DNA from: Kribbella sp. NBC_00382
GTDB taxonomy: Bacteria; Actinomycetota; Actinomycetes; Propionibacteriales; Kribbellaceae
NCBI RefSeq assembly: GCF_036067295.1
Contig: NZ_CP107954.1
Location: 8,308,001 to 8,372,000 of the forward strand
Direction: 5' to 3'
Length of the DNA stretch: 64,000 bases
A program made the translations under genes and the position numbers. This document shows positions 17,025-27,155 of this stretch, in pieces. Position 1 is the first letter of the stretch. Each line of letters starts with the position of its first letter. The notes beneath the pieces are model-generated. The model was not told where the DNA came from. It did not search any database and saw only the letters and a list, made by a program, of their open reading frames with translations.

Positions 17025-17813
17025 ATGACCAGCACAGTTGCAGAGGTGTACGCGCGGGACGGGATCGTGCAGGTGCCCGGCGTCCTCGGTCCCGCCGAGG
17101 TCGAGCAGATCAAGGCTGCGTACATGACGCAGGTCGCCGTGGATCACTCGCTGGCGATCGATGACGGCGTACCGGCGGAGGACCCGCTCGCGCAGTACCC
17201 GCGGTTCGTCCATCCGCATCGGCGGACCGAGGTGGAGGCCGGGCGGCTGGCATTGGAGTTGATGCTCGACAACCGGATCCTCGATGTCGTCGAGACCCTG
17301 ATCGGGCCGGCATTGGGTGCTCAGTCGATGTTCTACTTCAAGCCGCCGGGCGCTCGGGGGCAGGCGATGCACCAGGACAACACGTTCCTGCGGGCGCATC
17401 CGGAGACCTGTCTGGCCGCGTGGATCGCGATCGATGATGTGGACGCGGAGAACGGCGGGCTGGCGGTGGTACCGGGCTCGCACGAGGTCGAGTTGGTCTG
17501 CCCGGAGCAGGCTGACCTGACTGAGTCGTTCACCAATGCCGAAGTACCGATTCCCGAGGGGCTGAGCAAGGTACAGACCCGGATGAAGGCCGGGGACGTG
17601 CTGTTCTTCCACGGCAGCGTCGTGCACGGCTCGCGGCCCAACACGAGCCCGGAACGCTTTCGGCGATCGCTGATCTTCCACTACATCCCAGAGGAGAGTA
17701 CGGAGATCGCCGGCTTCTACAACCCGCTCGTACGCCCCGACCGCCGCACCACAGTCATCCCCGAAGCCATCGGCGGTGGGCCTTGCGGCGACTACGCCAA
17801 CGCGGAGCCGTAA
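17025..17813 (+). CDS. Phytanoyl-CoA dioxygenase (PhyH) family protein
   Basis: The protein has 262 residues from ATG 17025. The Fe(II) facial triad is visible: H116-Q-D118 in MHQDNTF and distal H201 in VVHGSRPN. A downstream Arg (about 210-215) can bind 2-oxoglutarate. The family hydroxylates small molecules using O2 and 2-oxoglutarate. Divergence from an AraC/amino-acid ABC operon suggests the substrate may be what the transporter imports, but this is inference. Ectoine hydroxylase is one relative with such context, yet its characteristic motifs are not seen. The 3' end overlaps the convergent membrane-protein gene by 22 bp. Confidence 0.85.
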   Translation: MTSTVAEVYARDGIVQVPGVLGPAEVEQIKAAYMTQVAVDHSLAIDDGVPAEDPLAQYPRFVHPHRRTEVEAGRLALELMLDNRILDVVETLIGPALGAQSMFYFKPPGARGQAMHQDNTFLRAHPETCLAAWIAIDDVDAENGGLAVVPGSHEVELVCPEQADLTESFTNAEVPIPEGLSKVQTRMKAGDVLFFHGSVVHGSRPNTSPERFRRSLIFHYIPEESTEIAGFYNPLVRPDRRTTVIPEAIGGGPCGDYANAEP

Positions 17814-18931
17814 ACCTGCCGAGCCGGGCCGCGCGGTCGGGAGCCGAGGGCACAGCCGGCGGCCATGATGGCCAGGAACGCGATCGTGATGAGCAGGGTC
17901 GGGACTGACCGGGCTGGCCCGAAGGGTTCTTCGGCTGCCGCGGCGGCCAGGCAGCCGGCGAGGGTTAGGGCGAGGAGGGCGCAGGAAAGGCTGAGCAGGC
18001 GGAGGAAGGCCGCTGCGACCGAAGGGTTGAAGCGCGCTCCGGTGAAGCGCACGCCTGGTTGTGGCTGAGGTGGGTGCGTCCCCCATTGATCGAAGACATG
18101 CCGCGGTACTTCGAGACTGTCGAGCGCGGCGAATCCGTTGGCCAGCACGTCGGCGGTGAGCTCGGTGTCGTCGGAGATCACCAGCGCGGTACCGGCGACG
18201 GTCAGCGTGAACGGCCTGGCATCGAGCAGAGCCTGCATCGTGCGCGGATGCAGAACAGCCATCAGGTACCGGGAGTCCTCACCCAGTACGTCGAAACTGC
18301 GGTTGAACTCCGCGCTCTCCAAGGACAGATCGGACCGCAGCATTCCGCTCCCCGGACGCACCTCGAGCGGCGGCAGCGCGGCCGGCAACGACGGCGCCAC
18401 GAACACGGCTAACCGCCGGCGACGGCACAACACCCCATGCCACTCCAGCCACCGCACCTCGAACGCCACTCCCGCCGGAGCCCGTACTACGTTGCGCACG
18501 ACCGCCGTCCGCCCGACCGGCAGGGGCAACAACGGCAGCTTGAGATCGGCAACCTCCCGACTGGTTGCCCCAGGCCACGAAAACCTCAGCAACAGGACAG
18601 CGACGGCCGCAATCACCAGCACCGGAAGCAAGGCGAGCAGGACGACAGCGCCCACGTCGTACAGGCTCCACAAGACCTTGCCGAAAAGAGCGCCGACGGC
18701 AACGACCGCGATCCAGCGCGCTACCCGTCCGGTCTGCGGCGAGATGGTGAGCAGCATCGCCGCACTCGGCAGAACGACCACAACCACCAGCACCATGGTC
18801 GAACTCCATCCCGGCCACTCCTCCCCGACCAGCCCCGGCATCATCAACAGCCCGAGCCCGGTCCAGACCAGCACCAGCAGATACGCGACGCCCAGCAAGC
18901 TGGCGCCTAACGACTTCGTCCGCATCCGCAC
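17792..18931 (-). CDS. Membrane protein, DUF3137-like middle domain
   Basis: A 379-residue protein with about four N-terminal membrane segments (about 8-30, 42-60, 72-90 and 94-115) and two near the C-terminus (about 315-335 and 345-362). The soluble middle has EFNRSFDVLGEDSRYLMAVL followed by a FTLTVAGTALVI strand. This resembles the core of DUF3137 proteins (Phe-x-Val ... Asp ... Leu-x-Pro), but I am not sure. No catalytic motif is evident and function is unknown. It overlaps the convergent PhyH gene. Confidence 0.6.
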   Translation of the reverse strand: MRMRTKSLGASLLGVAYLLVLVWTGLGLLMMPGLVGEEWPGWSSTMVLVVVVVLPSAAMLLTISPQTGRVARWIAVVAVGALFGKVLWSLYDVGAVVLLALLPVLVIAAVAVLLLRFSWPGATSREVADLKLPLLPLPVGRTAVVRNVVRAPAGVAFEVRWLEWHGVLCRRRRLAVFVAPSLPAALPPLEVRPGSGMLRSDLSLESAEFNRSFDVLGEDSRYLMAVLHPRTMQALLDARPFTLTVAGTALVISDDTELTADVLANGFAALDSLEVPRHVFDQWGTHPPQPQPGVRFTGARFNPSVAAAFLRLLSLSCALLALTLAGCLAAAAAEEPFGPARSVPTLLITIAFLAIMAAGCALGSRPRGPARQVYGSALA

Positions 18932-18961
18932 ACTCTGCCACTCCCCAGTGGCACGGCCGGA

Positions 18962-20740
18962 TCAGCTGGAGTAGTCGCGGAAGCCGCGGCCTGTTTTGCG
19001 GCCGAGGTAGCCGGCGGTGACCAGGTGTTCGAGGAGAGGGGCGGGGGCGAAGCCGGGCTCGCGGAACTCGAGGTAGAGGGTGCGCTGGATCGCCAGGGAG
19101 ACGTCCAGACCGACCACGTCGAGGAGTTCGAACGGGCCCATCGGCAGGCGGCAGCCGAGCTTCATCGCGGCGTCGATGTCGTCGACGCCGGCGTAGTGCG
19201 CCTCGAGCATCCGGACCGCGTCGTTCAGGTACGGGAAGAGCAGGCCGTTGACGATGAAGCCGGCCCGGTCTCCGCACCGTACCGGGTGCTTGCCTGCGGC
19301 AACTGCCACCGCGGCGACGGTGTCGGCGACCTCCGGCGAGGTACTCACCGTGCTGACCACCTCGACCAGCTTCATCACCGGCGCGGGGTTGAAGAAGTGC
19401 AGGCCGACGACGTCCGCGGGGCGCTTGGTCGCCATCGCCAGGTCGATCACCGGCAGGCTGGAGGTGGTCGTCGCCAGCACCGCTCCCGGCTTGCAGATCT
19501 CGTCGAACGTCTCGAACAGCGCCTGCTTGACGCTGAGTTCCTCGACGACCGCCTCGATCACCAGGTCAGCCTGGGCGAGGTCGTCGAGTTTCGCAGTACC
19601 GGTGATCCGGGTCAGGGCCGAGTCGCGCTCCTCGGAGGAGAGCTTGCCGCGCTGGACGCCCTTCTCCAGCGAGCGTTCGAGGGCCGCGCGGACGCGGTCG
19701 ACCTTTTCGGTGCCGCGGGCGACGTACAGGACGTCGTACCCGGCCTTGGCGCAAACCTCGATGATGCCGACCGCCATCGTGCCGGAGCCGACGACGCCGA
19801 CCTGCCGGATCGAGCGGACCGCCGGTGCTCCGCCCGAGGCCGAGGGAGTCAGGTCGTCATCGACGACGACCGGCGAGTCGGGCGACTCGTAGGTGTAGAA
19901 GCCGCGGCCCGCCTTGCGGCCGAGCAGCCCGGCGGTGACCATCTGCTTGAGGATCGGGGCCGGCGCGTGCAACCGGTTGCGGCCCTGCTTGTACATCGTG
20001 TCGAGGATCTCGTACGCCGTATCGAGGCCGATCAGGTCGAGCAGAGCCAGCGGACCCATCGGGTAGCCGCAGCCCAGCCGCATCGCGGCGTCGACGTCCT
20101 CGCGAGTGGCGTAGTGCGACTCGACCATCGAGACGGCGTGGTTCAGGTAGCCGAACAGCAGCGCGTTGGCGATGAAGCCCGCGCGGTCGGCCGCGACGAC
20201 GGGAACCTTCTCCAGCTTGCGGGCCAGCGCGATGACGTCGTCGACCACGTCCGGCTCGGTGACGACGGTCTTGATCACCTCGACGAACTCCTGCACCGGC
20301 GCCGGGTTGAAGAAGTGCATGCCGACGACGCGGCGCGGGCGCTGGGTGGCGACCGAGATCTCGGTGACCGAGAGGCTGGAGGTGTTGGTGGCCAGGATGG
20401 CGTCCTCGCGGACCACCTTGTCGAGCGCCGAGAAGATCTCGCGCTTGAGCTCCAGCCGCTCGATCACGGCCTCGATCACCAGGTCGCAGTCGGCCAGCGC
20501 CTCGATCTCGGTGGCGAAGGTGACCCGGTCGAACAGCGCCTGCTGGTCCTCGGGCGACAGCTTGCCGCGCTTCACGGCCCGGTCGGTCGAGTGCTGGATG
20601 TGCCCGCGGCCGCGTTCGACCGCCTGCTCGTCACGCTCCACGCCGACGACGCTCAGCCCGTGCCGGGCGAACACCTCCGCGATACCGGCCCCCATCGTGC
20701 CGAGCCCGACCACTCCGACCGTCTTCAGTTCGCGCGCCAT
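18962..20740 (-). CDS. 3-hydroxyacyl-CoA dehydrogenase, two complete units in tandem
   Basis: A 592-residue protein from ATG 20740. Each half is a full unit of NAD-binding plus C-terminal domains. Half 1 has GLGTMGAGIAEVFA near residue 10; half 2 has GSGTMAVGIIEVCA near residue 310. Each half also has an active-site His segment (GMHFFNPAPV and GLHFFNPAPV) and the partner GYPMGP/CRLPMGP motif. It oxidises (S)-3-hydroxyacyl-CoA, probably 3-hydroxybutyryl-CoA, with NAD(P). Tandem forms of about 600 residues are known in actinobacteria. Half 2 has the altered dinucleotide loop Gly-x-Gly-x-x-x-x-Gly and may differ in cofactor preference. Confidence 0.92.
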   Translation of the reverse strand: MARELKTVGVVGLGTMGAGIAEVFARHGLSVVGVERDEQAVERGRGHIQHSTDRAVKRGKLSPEDQQALFDRVTFATEIEALADCDLVIEAVIERLELKREIFSALDKVVREDAILATNTSSLSVTEISVATQRPRRVVGMHFFNPAPVQEFVEVIKTVVTEPDVVDDVIALARKLEKVPVVAADRAGFIANALLFGYLNHAVSMVESHYATREDVDAAMRLGCGYPMGPLALLDLIGLDTAYEILDTMYKQGRNRLHAPAPILKQMVTAGLLGRKAGRGFYTYESPDSPVVVDDDLTPSASGGAPAVRSIRQVGVVGSGTMAVGIIEVCAKAGYDVLYVARGTEKVDRVRAALERSLEKGVQRGKLSSEERDSALTRITGTAKLDDLAQADLVIEAVVEELSVKQALFETFDEICKPGAVLATTTSSLPVIDLAMATKRPADVVGLHFFNPAPVMKLVEVVSTVSTSPEVADTVAAVAVAAGKHPVRCGDRAGFIVNGLLFPYLNDAVRMLEAHYAGVDDIDAAMKLGCRLPMGPFELLDVVGLDVSLAIQRTLYLEFREPGFAPAPLLEHLVTAGYLGRKTGRGFRDYSS

Positions 20741-20804
20741 GGCTCGAAGTGTGCCAGTCACCACACTGGTCCGCACATGAGCTGTGTCACCCGCGTCGCC
20801 AACC

Positions 20805-21257
20805 TCACACCTCGTCGACCACCAGAGGGGTCCTGGTCCAGTCGTCTAGGAGGCGGTGGTGTTCGGGCGTGGCAGCCAGGGCTTCCGCGATCGAGGCGGG
20901 CCTGACATCCCGTACTGCGAGCTGCCGCGGCTCGAGCCACACGGCCCGGTAGCTGCCCGCCTTCGAGTGCTCCGGGCTGGACAGCTCCTCCCCGGTGCCC
21001 TTGCCGAACTCGCCGCCCAGTACTTCGGCCCGGTAGTAGTACTGAGTGCTGCCTCGGAAGTTGATGACTGCGAGGAGCCCGTCGACCCGGACAATCAGCC
21101 CTAGCTCCTCGTGAGACTCGCGGACGGCGGCCTCTTGCGGGGATTCGCCGTCCTCGACTCCCCCACCGGGCAGCGTGTAGTAGGTCATCCCACCCCGCAC
21201 CCGCTCGATCGCGGCAACTCCGGCGGCGGTGAGCAGGACGATTCCCGCGCGGATCAT
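20805..21257 (-). CDS. Nudix hydrolase
   Basis: A 150-residue Nudix protein with box GGGVEDGESPQEAAVRESHE then ELGL; the catalytic REXHEEL core is intact. ATG 21257 overlaps the stop of the preceding gene by four bases, so the two are translationally coupled. The upstream partner resembles a degenerate histidine phosphatase. Mycobacterial MutT1 fuses a Nudix and a histidine phosphatase domain, so this pair could be a split and decayed version. The nucleotide substrate is unknown. Confidence 0.88.
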   Translation of the reverse strand: MIRAGIVLLTAAGVAAIERVRGGMTYYTLPGGGVEDGESPQEAAVRESHEELGLIVRVDGLLAVINFRGSTQYYYRAEVLGGEFGKGTGEELSSPEHSKAGSYRAVWLEPRQLAVRDVRPASIAEALAATPEHHRLLDDWTRTPLVVDEV

Positions 21258-21616
21258 CCCGGCGTACCGGCGGCTACCACGTGCCAGCCGTCGCCTTCGT
21301 GCTCGATGACGGCCGGGAGGTCGATGCCGAGGTTGAGGTCGGGGGCGATCACCACCACAGTCTCCCCACGATGTTGATCCGCAATCTCGCGCACCATCGC
21401 CTCGACCAGCCGCCGGTCCGCCTGGCTCGGGTTTGCCGGGGCCGGATGCTGTGCGGCGGGCAGCAGCGTCAACCTGACACTGAGTTCGTCCGCCAGCTGG
21501 GTGGCTGGACCTGTGGCCGCTGCGGTGGCGTAGACGGCGGCGATGCGCTCGCCCGCCAGGCGCTCGCGTGAGCCGGGCGGCAGGAGGATCAGCCGGGCGG
21601 GGCACATCAGGTTCAT
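21254..21616 (-). CDS. Short histidine-phosphatase-like protein lacking catalytic His
   Basis: A 120-residue protein. The order RLILLPPGSRER, IAAVYATAAATGPATQLADEL and GETVVVIAPD follows the strand and helix plan of the phosphoglycerate-mutase superfamily (RHG, then Y.S...R..QTA, then V.HG). However, both histidine motifs are replaced (LPPG for RHG, APD for SHG). It is therefore unlikely to be an active phosphatase. It overlaps the Nudix gene start by four bases. I assign the fold only by pattern, so confidence is modest. ATG 21616 or ATG 21607 could be the start. Confidence 0.5.
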   Translation of the reverse strand: MNLMCPARLILLPPGSRERLAGERIAAVYATAAATGPATQLADELSVRLTLLPAAQHPAPANPSQADRRLVEAMVREIADQHRGETVVVIAPDLNLGIDLPAVIEHEGDGWHVVAAGTPG

Positions 21617-21656
21617 GGCTGGGGGCCCAGCGGGGGCCAGGGGCGGTACGGCAGGT

Positions 21657-21980
21657 TCACGGGCGGACGAAGGCCAGGGCCTGTTCGGCGTATTGGGGCC
21701 AGGTGGCGGCGTGCTCGAGGGGGATTACCACCCATTCCTTCATCGGGCGGCCCATGCCTGGGTCGAAGTGCTCTGCGCCGGTCAGTTTGAGGGCTTCTTC
21801 GCGGGGCTCGGGCGGGAGTTTGAAGGTCATCGCGTCGCCGAACAGGCCGGCCAGCATCTTCTTCTCGATCTTCAGGCACGGCATGCCGAACATGCTGCCC
21901 TCGACCACCCCGGCATCGGCGAGCCCTTTGGCGACCGCGTCGTACTCCAACCGCGTCTTCAGGCTGATCTTCGGCTTCAT
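21657..21980 (-). CDS. TfoX N-terminal-domain protein
   Basis: A 107-residue protein with the pattern SMFGMPCLKI ... LAGLFGDAMTFKL ... FDPGMGRPMKEWVVIP, typical of stand-alone TfoX/Sxy N-terminal domains in actinobacteria. In gammaproteobacteria TfoX regulates competence. The single-domain actinobacterial proteins have no established role, so I do not infer competence. It is divergent from nucS, with starts 72 bp apart. Confidence 0.8.
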   Translation of the reverse strand: MKPKISLKTRLEYDAVAKGLADAGVVEGSMFGMPCLKIEKKMLAGLFGDAMTFKLPPEPREEALKLTGAEHFDPGMGRPMKEWVVIPLEHAATWPQYAEQALAFVRP

Positions 21981-22052
21981 GGGCCCAGCTTCTCACCCGG
22001 CCCGGCAGGGCGACATGGGGTTCAGCACCGGATTGGACTACGGTGCTTTCTC

Positions 22053-22712
22053 GTGCGCCTGGTGATTGCTCGTTGCTCAGTGGACTACTCCGGACGGCTG
22101 ACCGCCCATCTTCCGATGGCGCCTCGGTTGTTGATGGTGAAGGCGGACGGGTCTGTCCTGATCCACGCCGACGGCGGGTCGTACAAGCCGCTGAACTGGA
22201 TGTCTCCCCCGTGCAAGCTGACGGAGGAAGACGGCGTCTGGAGCGTCACCAACAAGGCCGGCGAGGAGTTGCGGATCACCTTCGAGGAGGTGCTCAGCGA
22301 TTCGTCGTACGAGCTGGGCTTGGACCCGGGGCTGATCAAGGACGGCGTCGAGGCGCACCTGCAGGAGCTGCTGGCCGAGCACGTGCACACCTTCGGCGAG
22401 GGCTTCACCCTGGTACGCCGGGAGTACCCGACCGCGATCGGCCCCGTCGACCTGCTCTGCCGGGACGCCGAGGGCAAGCACGTCGCCGTCGAGATCAAGC
22501 GCCGCGGCGAGATCGACGGCGTCGAACAGCTCACCCGGTACGTCGAACTGCTCAACCGCGACCCGCTGCTGGCCCCGGTCCGCGGCATCTTCGCCGCTCA
22601 GCTGATCAAGCCGCAGGCCCAGTTCCTGGCCACCGACCGCGGCCTGGAGTGCGTCACCGTCGACTACGACCTCCTCCGCGGGATGGAATCCGACGTACTA
22701 CGCTTGTTCTGA
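22053..22712 (+). CDS. nucS: NucS/EndoMS mismatch-specific endonuclease
   Basis: The protein has 219 residues from GTG 22053. The N-terminal domain begins RLVIARCSVDYSGRL and contains LPMAPRLLMVKADGS and YKPLNWMSPP, highly typical of actinobacterial NucS. The nuclease site shows D133 (GPVDLL) and E147-I-K149 (VEIKRRG), spaced as in the PD-(D/E)XK core. The protein ends VLRLF; a C-terminal LRLF-type tail binds the DNA sliding clamp in characterised relatives. NucS performs non-canonical mismatch repair in species without MutS/MutL. No strong ribosome site is visible before GTG. Confidence 0.95.
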   Translation: MRLVIARCSVDYSGRLTAHLPMAPRLLMVKADGSVLIHADGGSYKPLNWMSPPCKLTEEDGVWSVTNKAGEELRITFEEVLSDSSYELGLDPGLIKDGVEAHLQELLAEHVHTFGEGFTLVRREYPTAIGPVDLLCRDAEGKHVAVEIKRRGEIDGVEQLTRYVELLNRDPLLAPVRGIFAAQLIKPQAQFLATDRGLECVTVDYDLLRGMESDVLRLF

Positions 22713-22742
22713 CTCAGCTACAGTGTGTGATCCACGTAAAGC

Positions 22743-22760
22743 CTGCCCGATATCGGGCAG
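22743..22760. promoter_or_regulatory. Perfect 18-bp palindrome upstream of the small-ORF/glmS operon
   Basis: CTGCCCGATATCGGGCAG has 9-bp arms and no loop, so it is unlikely to be a hairpin and looks like a dimeric-repressor operator. It lies 44 bp before the start of the 90-residue gene that leads into glmS, where promoter elements should be. Confidence 0.6.
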
Positions 22761-22803
22761 ATCTTTGCCAATGAACCTCATTTCACTGCACAGTGGGCGG
22801 GTG

Positions 22804-23079
22804 ATGAGTGAGGCGGCGGATCCCAGCGAAGACCTCGTTGACCAGGTCAGCCGCACCACCGGACTGACGCCGGACGACGCCCGCCGGGTGGTGGCCGACG
22901 TCCTGGCGTACTTCACCGAGACGACCGAGCAGTACGTCCGGCGCCGGCACCGCGAGCTGCAGACCTACGGCGCCCGCAACGACGAGATCTTCGCCCGCCT
23001 CGGCAGCGAGCTGCGGCACTGGCCGGTCCGCTCCCCCGAGCTCTCGGCCCGCCAGCTGCGACGCATCGTCTACGGCTAA
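22804..23079 (+). CDS. Small conserved-looking helical protein upstream of glmS
   Basis: The protein has 91 residues from ATG 22804. It is charged, with predicted helices: TTGLTPDDARRVVADVLAYF, then TEQYVRRRHRELQTYG, then a C-terminal ARQLRRIVYG. Codon use is normal for the genome. It has no known domain and no signal peptide. It lies 36 bp before glmS on the same strand, so it is probably its leader cistron. Function is unknown. Confidence 0.65.
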   Translation: MSEAADPSEDLVDQVSRTTGLTPDDARRVVADVLAYFTETTEQYVRRRHRELQTYGARNDEIFARLGSELRHWPVRSPELSARQLRRIVYG

Positions 23080-23115
23080 CTGAACTGAACCCCCACGAAA
23101 GGAACACCCCTCCCC

Positions 23116-24936
<1,821 letters not shown>

Positions 24937-24954
24937 TCCCGCACCTCCTCCGAA

Positions 24955-24982
24955 CGCCGGCTGCAGCAACCTGCAGCCGGCG
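24955..24982 (+). terminator. Terminator after glmS
   Basis: CGCCGGCTGCAG pairs perfectly with CTGCAGCCGGCG across a CAAC loop, 19 bp after the glmS stop. Confidence 0.85.
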
Positions 24983-25050
24983 TCCGGCGTTCACGACCGG
25001 GTTGTAGGTTCTGTGGCGGCCCCCAATGCCTGACTTTCAGAGGACATCCC

Positions 25051-26160
25051 ATGCACTGGAAGACTCCCCTGGCCGCGACCGTCACGCTCGCAGCTCTCAC
25101 CGCCTCACTGACCGCCACGGCGGCCTCGCCCCAGATCGATCGCCACAGCAGCGACCCGGCGGCCTGCTCGCCGGACGCGAGCTTCCGCGGCTTCACCGAC
25201 AGCCTGGACAAGACGACGTACGCCGGACTGCCGGTGGCCGGGCTGTCCGCGATCAACCTCAATGCGCCGCATCACGCGGTCGCGCTGGTCGACAACGTGA
25301 CGAACACCCCGGCCCGGGTCTTCGGGCTCCAGCTGGGCGATGACCACGGCAAGCCCGAGGTCGCCGTGGACAGCGTCACGATCCTGCGCCGGCCGGACGG
25401 TACGCCGTACAACAACGTGGACTTCGACGGCGAAGGCCTGGTCAACGATCTGGGCGGCAAGACGATCCTGGCCACCTCCGAGCGCGAACCGTCGATCCGC
25501 CGCTTCAGCCTCTCCACCGGTCTCGAGCTCGCCTCGCTGCCGGTACCGTCGCGGTTCCAGGTCGCGCCGGCCGGCGAAGCCACCAGCAACGCGACCTTCG
25601 AGTCGCTCGCGATCAGCACCAACGGCCGCACCCTGTACGCCGGAATGGAAGGCCCACTCGCCTCCGACGGCACGGACGCCGCCGGCAGCACCCGCAATCG
25701 GATCCTCCAGTACACGGGCCGTCCCGGTGGCGCGTACTCCGTCGCCGCCCAGCTCGCCTACAAGCCCGACCCGGGGCTCGCCCTGGTCGAGCTCGCCTAC
25801 GTGCACAGCGACCAACTGGTGTCGATGGAGCGGACCTTCACACCCGGCGTCGGCAACACGATCCGCGTCTTCAGCGTCTCGCTGACCGGGGCGAAGGACG
25901 TGAGCACCCAGGCATCGCTCGCGGACGCTCCGGAGAACGTGTTCGTCAAGAAGAAGCTGCTGTTCGACCTGGTGAACTGCCCGCCGTCGGGCGCGGTCGC
26001 CAAGCAGCCGCAGCCGAACCCGTTGCTGGACAACGTCGAGGGCCTCGCGCTCGGCGGCTTCCTGCCGAGCGGCCGCCGCCAGCTCTACCTGATCTCCGAC
26101 GACAACTTCGGCGCCACCCAGATCACCCGGCTGTACTCACTCGCGGTCGACCTGCACTGA
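25051..26160 (+). CDS. Secreted phytase-like esterase-domain protein
   Basis: The protein has 369 residues. A signal peptide is visible at 1-25 (basic HWK, hydrophobic core, then ATAA-S). The mature part is a beta-propeller-like protein of the esterase-like phytase family: NVDFDGEGL, SEREPSIRRFS, NATFESLAISTNGRTLYAGME, NRILQYTG and LISDDNFG are characteristic. It is extracellular; some relatives hydrolyse phosphoesters, but activity here is not proven. AGAGGA precedes ATG 25051. It has its own terminator-like hairpin at 26168-26215. Confidence 0.8.
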   Translation: MHWKTPLAATVTLAALTASLTATAASPQIDRHSSDPAACSPDASFRGFTDSLDKTTYAGLPVAGLSAINLNAPHHAVALVDNVTNTPARVFGLQLGDDHGKPEVAVDSVTILRRPDGTPYNNVDFDGEGLVNDLGGKTILATSEREPSIRRFSLSTGLELASLPVPSRFQVAPAGEATSNATFESLAISTNGRTLYAGMEGPLASDGTDAAGSTRNRILQYTGRPGGAYSVAAQLAYKPDPGLALVELAYVHSDQLVSMERTFTPGVGNTIRVFSVSLTGAKDVSTQASLADAPENVFVKKKLLFDLVNCPPSGAVAKQPQPNPLLDNVEGLALGGFLPSGRRQLYLISDDNFGATQITRLYSLAVDLH

Positions 26161-26167
26161 ATCGTTG

Positions 26168-26215
26168 CCCTCAGCCACTCTCCTACAGCGTTCAGGTAGC
26201 GGGAGTGGCTGAGGG
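26168..26215. terminator. Terminator-like hairpin
   Basis: CCCTCAGCCACTC (26168-26180) pairs perfectly with GAGTGGCTGAGGG (26203-26215), with a 22-nt loop, between the esterase stop and the D-amino-acid oxidase start. The next gene starts only 17 bp later, so part of the hairpin may overlap its leader. Confidence 0.65.
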
Positions 26216-26231
26216 GCGACACAATGCGTGA

Positions 26232-27152
26232 ATGCGCGTCATCGTGGTCGGAGCCGGAGTGATCGGGCTCAGTTGTGCCGTTCGGCTGGCCGAGTCCGGG
26301 TATGACGTGGCGGTGTTCGCTCGCGATCTGCCGTTGGAGACGACGTCGGGGGTCGCCGCCGCGATCTGGTACCCGTTCCTGTCGGCTGGTGATCGGGTCG
26401 CGGGGTGGGCGCGGACGTCGTACCGGGAGTTCGGCGAGCTGGCGGAGAGCGAGCCGTCGGTGCAGCTGCGGCACGGCAAGGAGTACCTGCTCGAGCCGAC
26501 TCCCGATCCGGTGTGGGCCGATGTGCTGACCGACATGCAACGCGTCGGGTCGCCGCCGCCTGGCTTCCGCGACGGGTGGTCGTTCACGACGCCGGTCGTG
26601 GAGATGCCGCTCTACCTGCAGTACTTGGTGAAACGGCTCGAAGCTGCCGGTGGCACGCTCAACCGGGCCGCGCTGTCCGCCCTGCCGAACACGGCTGCGA
26701 TCGTTGTGAACTGCGCGGGCATCGGCGCGCGGCTGACCGCGGCCGATCCGACGGTGACGCCGATCCGCGGGCAGGTGTTCACCGTCGAGCAATTCGGCCT
26801 GACCGAGTGGTCGATGGCCGACAGCAACTCCGAAGAGCTTTGCTACGTCGTACCACGCTCGAACGACATCGTCGTGGGCGGCACCGGCCAGCCGGGCAAC
26901 TGGGATGTCGCCGTCGACGACAAGACCGCCCGGGAGATCCTCGAGCGCGCCGTCAAGCTGGTTCCCCAACTGCGCAAGGCGAAAGTCCTCCGGCACCGCG
27001 TCGGACTGCGACCCGCTCGACCGTCCGTTCGCTGCGAAAGCGTCCGCACTGGCGACCGCCAGGTGATCCACTGCTACGGCCACGGCGGCTCCGGCATCAC
27101 CCTGTCCTGGGGTTGCGCGGACGAAGTGCTCGAACTGGTTCGGGAAGGTTGA
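26232..27152 (+). CDS. D-amino-acid oxidase family FAD protein
   Basis: A 306-residue flavoprotein. The dinucleotide-binding motif VVGAGVIGLSCAVRLAE is at the N-terminus, WYPFL lies near the flavin and TPIRGQVFTVEQ is mid-protein. GLRPARPSVRCE and YGHGGSGITLSWG near the C-terminus are the DAO substrate-Arg and FAD motifs. It would oxidatively deaminate neutral D-amino acids, producing H2O2. The C-terminus lacks an SKL-type tail, as expected in bacteria. It lies three bases before a homocysteine methyltransferase, so the two are co-transcribed. Confidence 0.9.
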   Translation: MRVIVVGAGVIGLSCAVRLAESGYDVAVFARDLPLETTSGVAAAIWYPFLSAGDRVAGWARTSYREFGELAESEPSVQLRHGKEYLLEPTPDPVWADVLTDMQRVGSPPPGFRDGWSFTTPVVEMPLYLQYLVKRLEAAGGTLNRAALSALPNTAAIVVNCAGIGARLTAADPTVTPIRGQVFTVEQFGLTEWSMADSNSEELCYVVPRSNDIVVGGTGQPGNWDVAVDDKTAREILERAVKLVPQLRKAKVLRHRVGLRPARPSVRCESVRTGDRQVIHCYGHGGSGITLSWGCADEVLELVREG

Positions 27153-27155
27153 GCC

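Noticed and set aside
17025..17813. Ectoine hydroxylase
   Set aside because: The PhyH fold and ABC transporter context fit loosely, but the EctD-specific motifs and ectoine biosynthesis genes are absent.
22713..23115. glmS ribozyme or riboswitch
   Set aside because: No ribozyme core motifs are visible, and the region carries a coding frame and a loopless palindrome.
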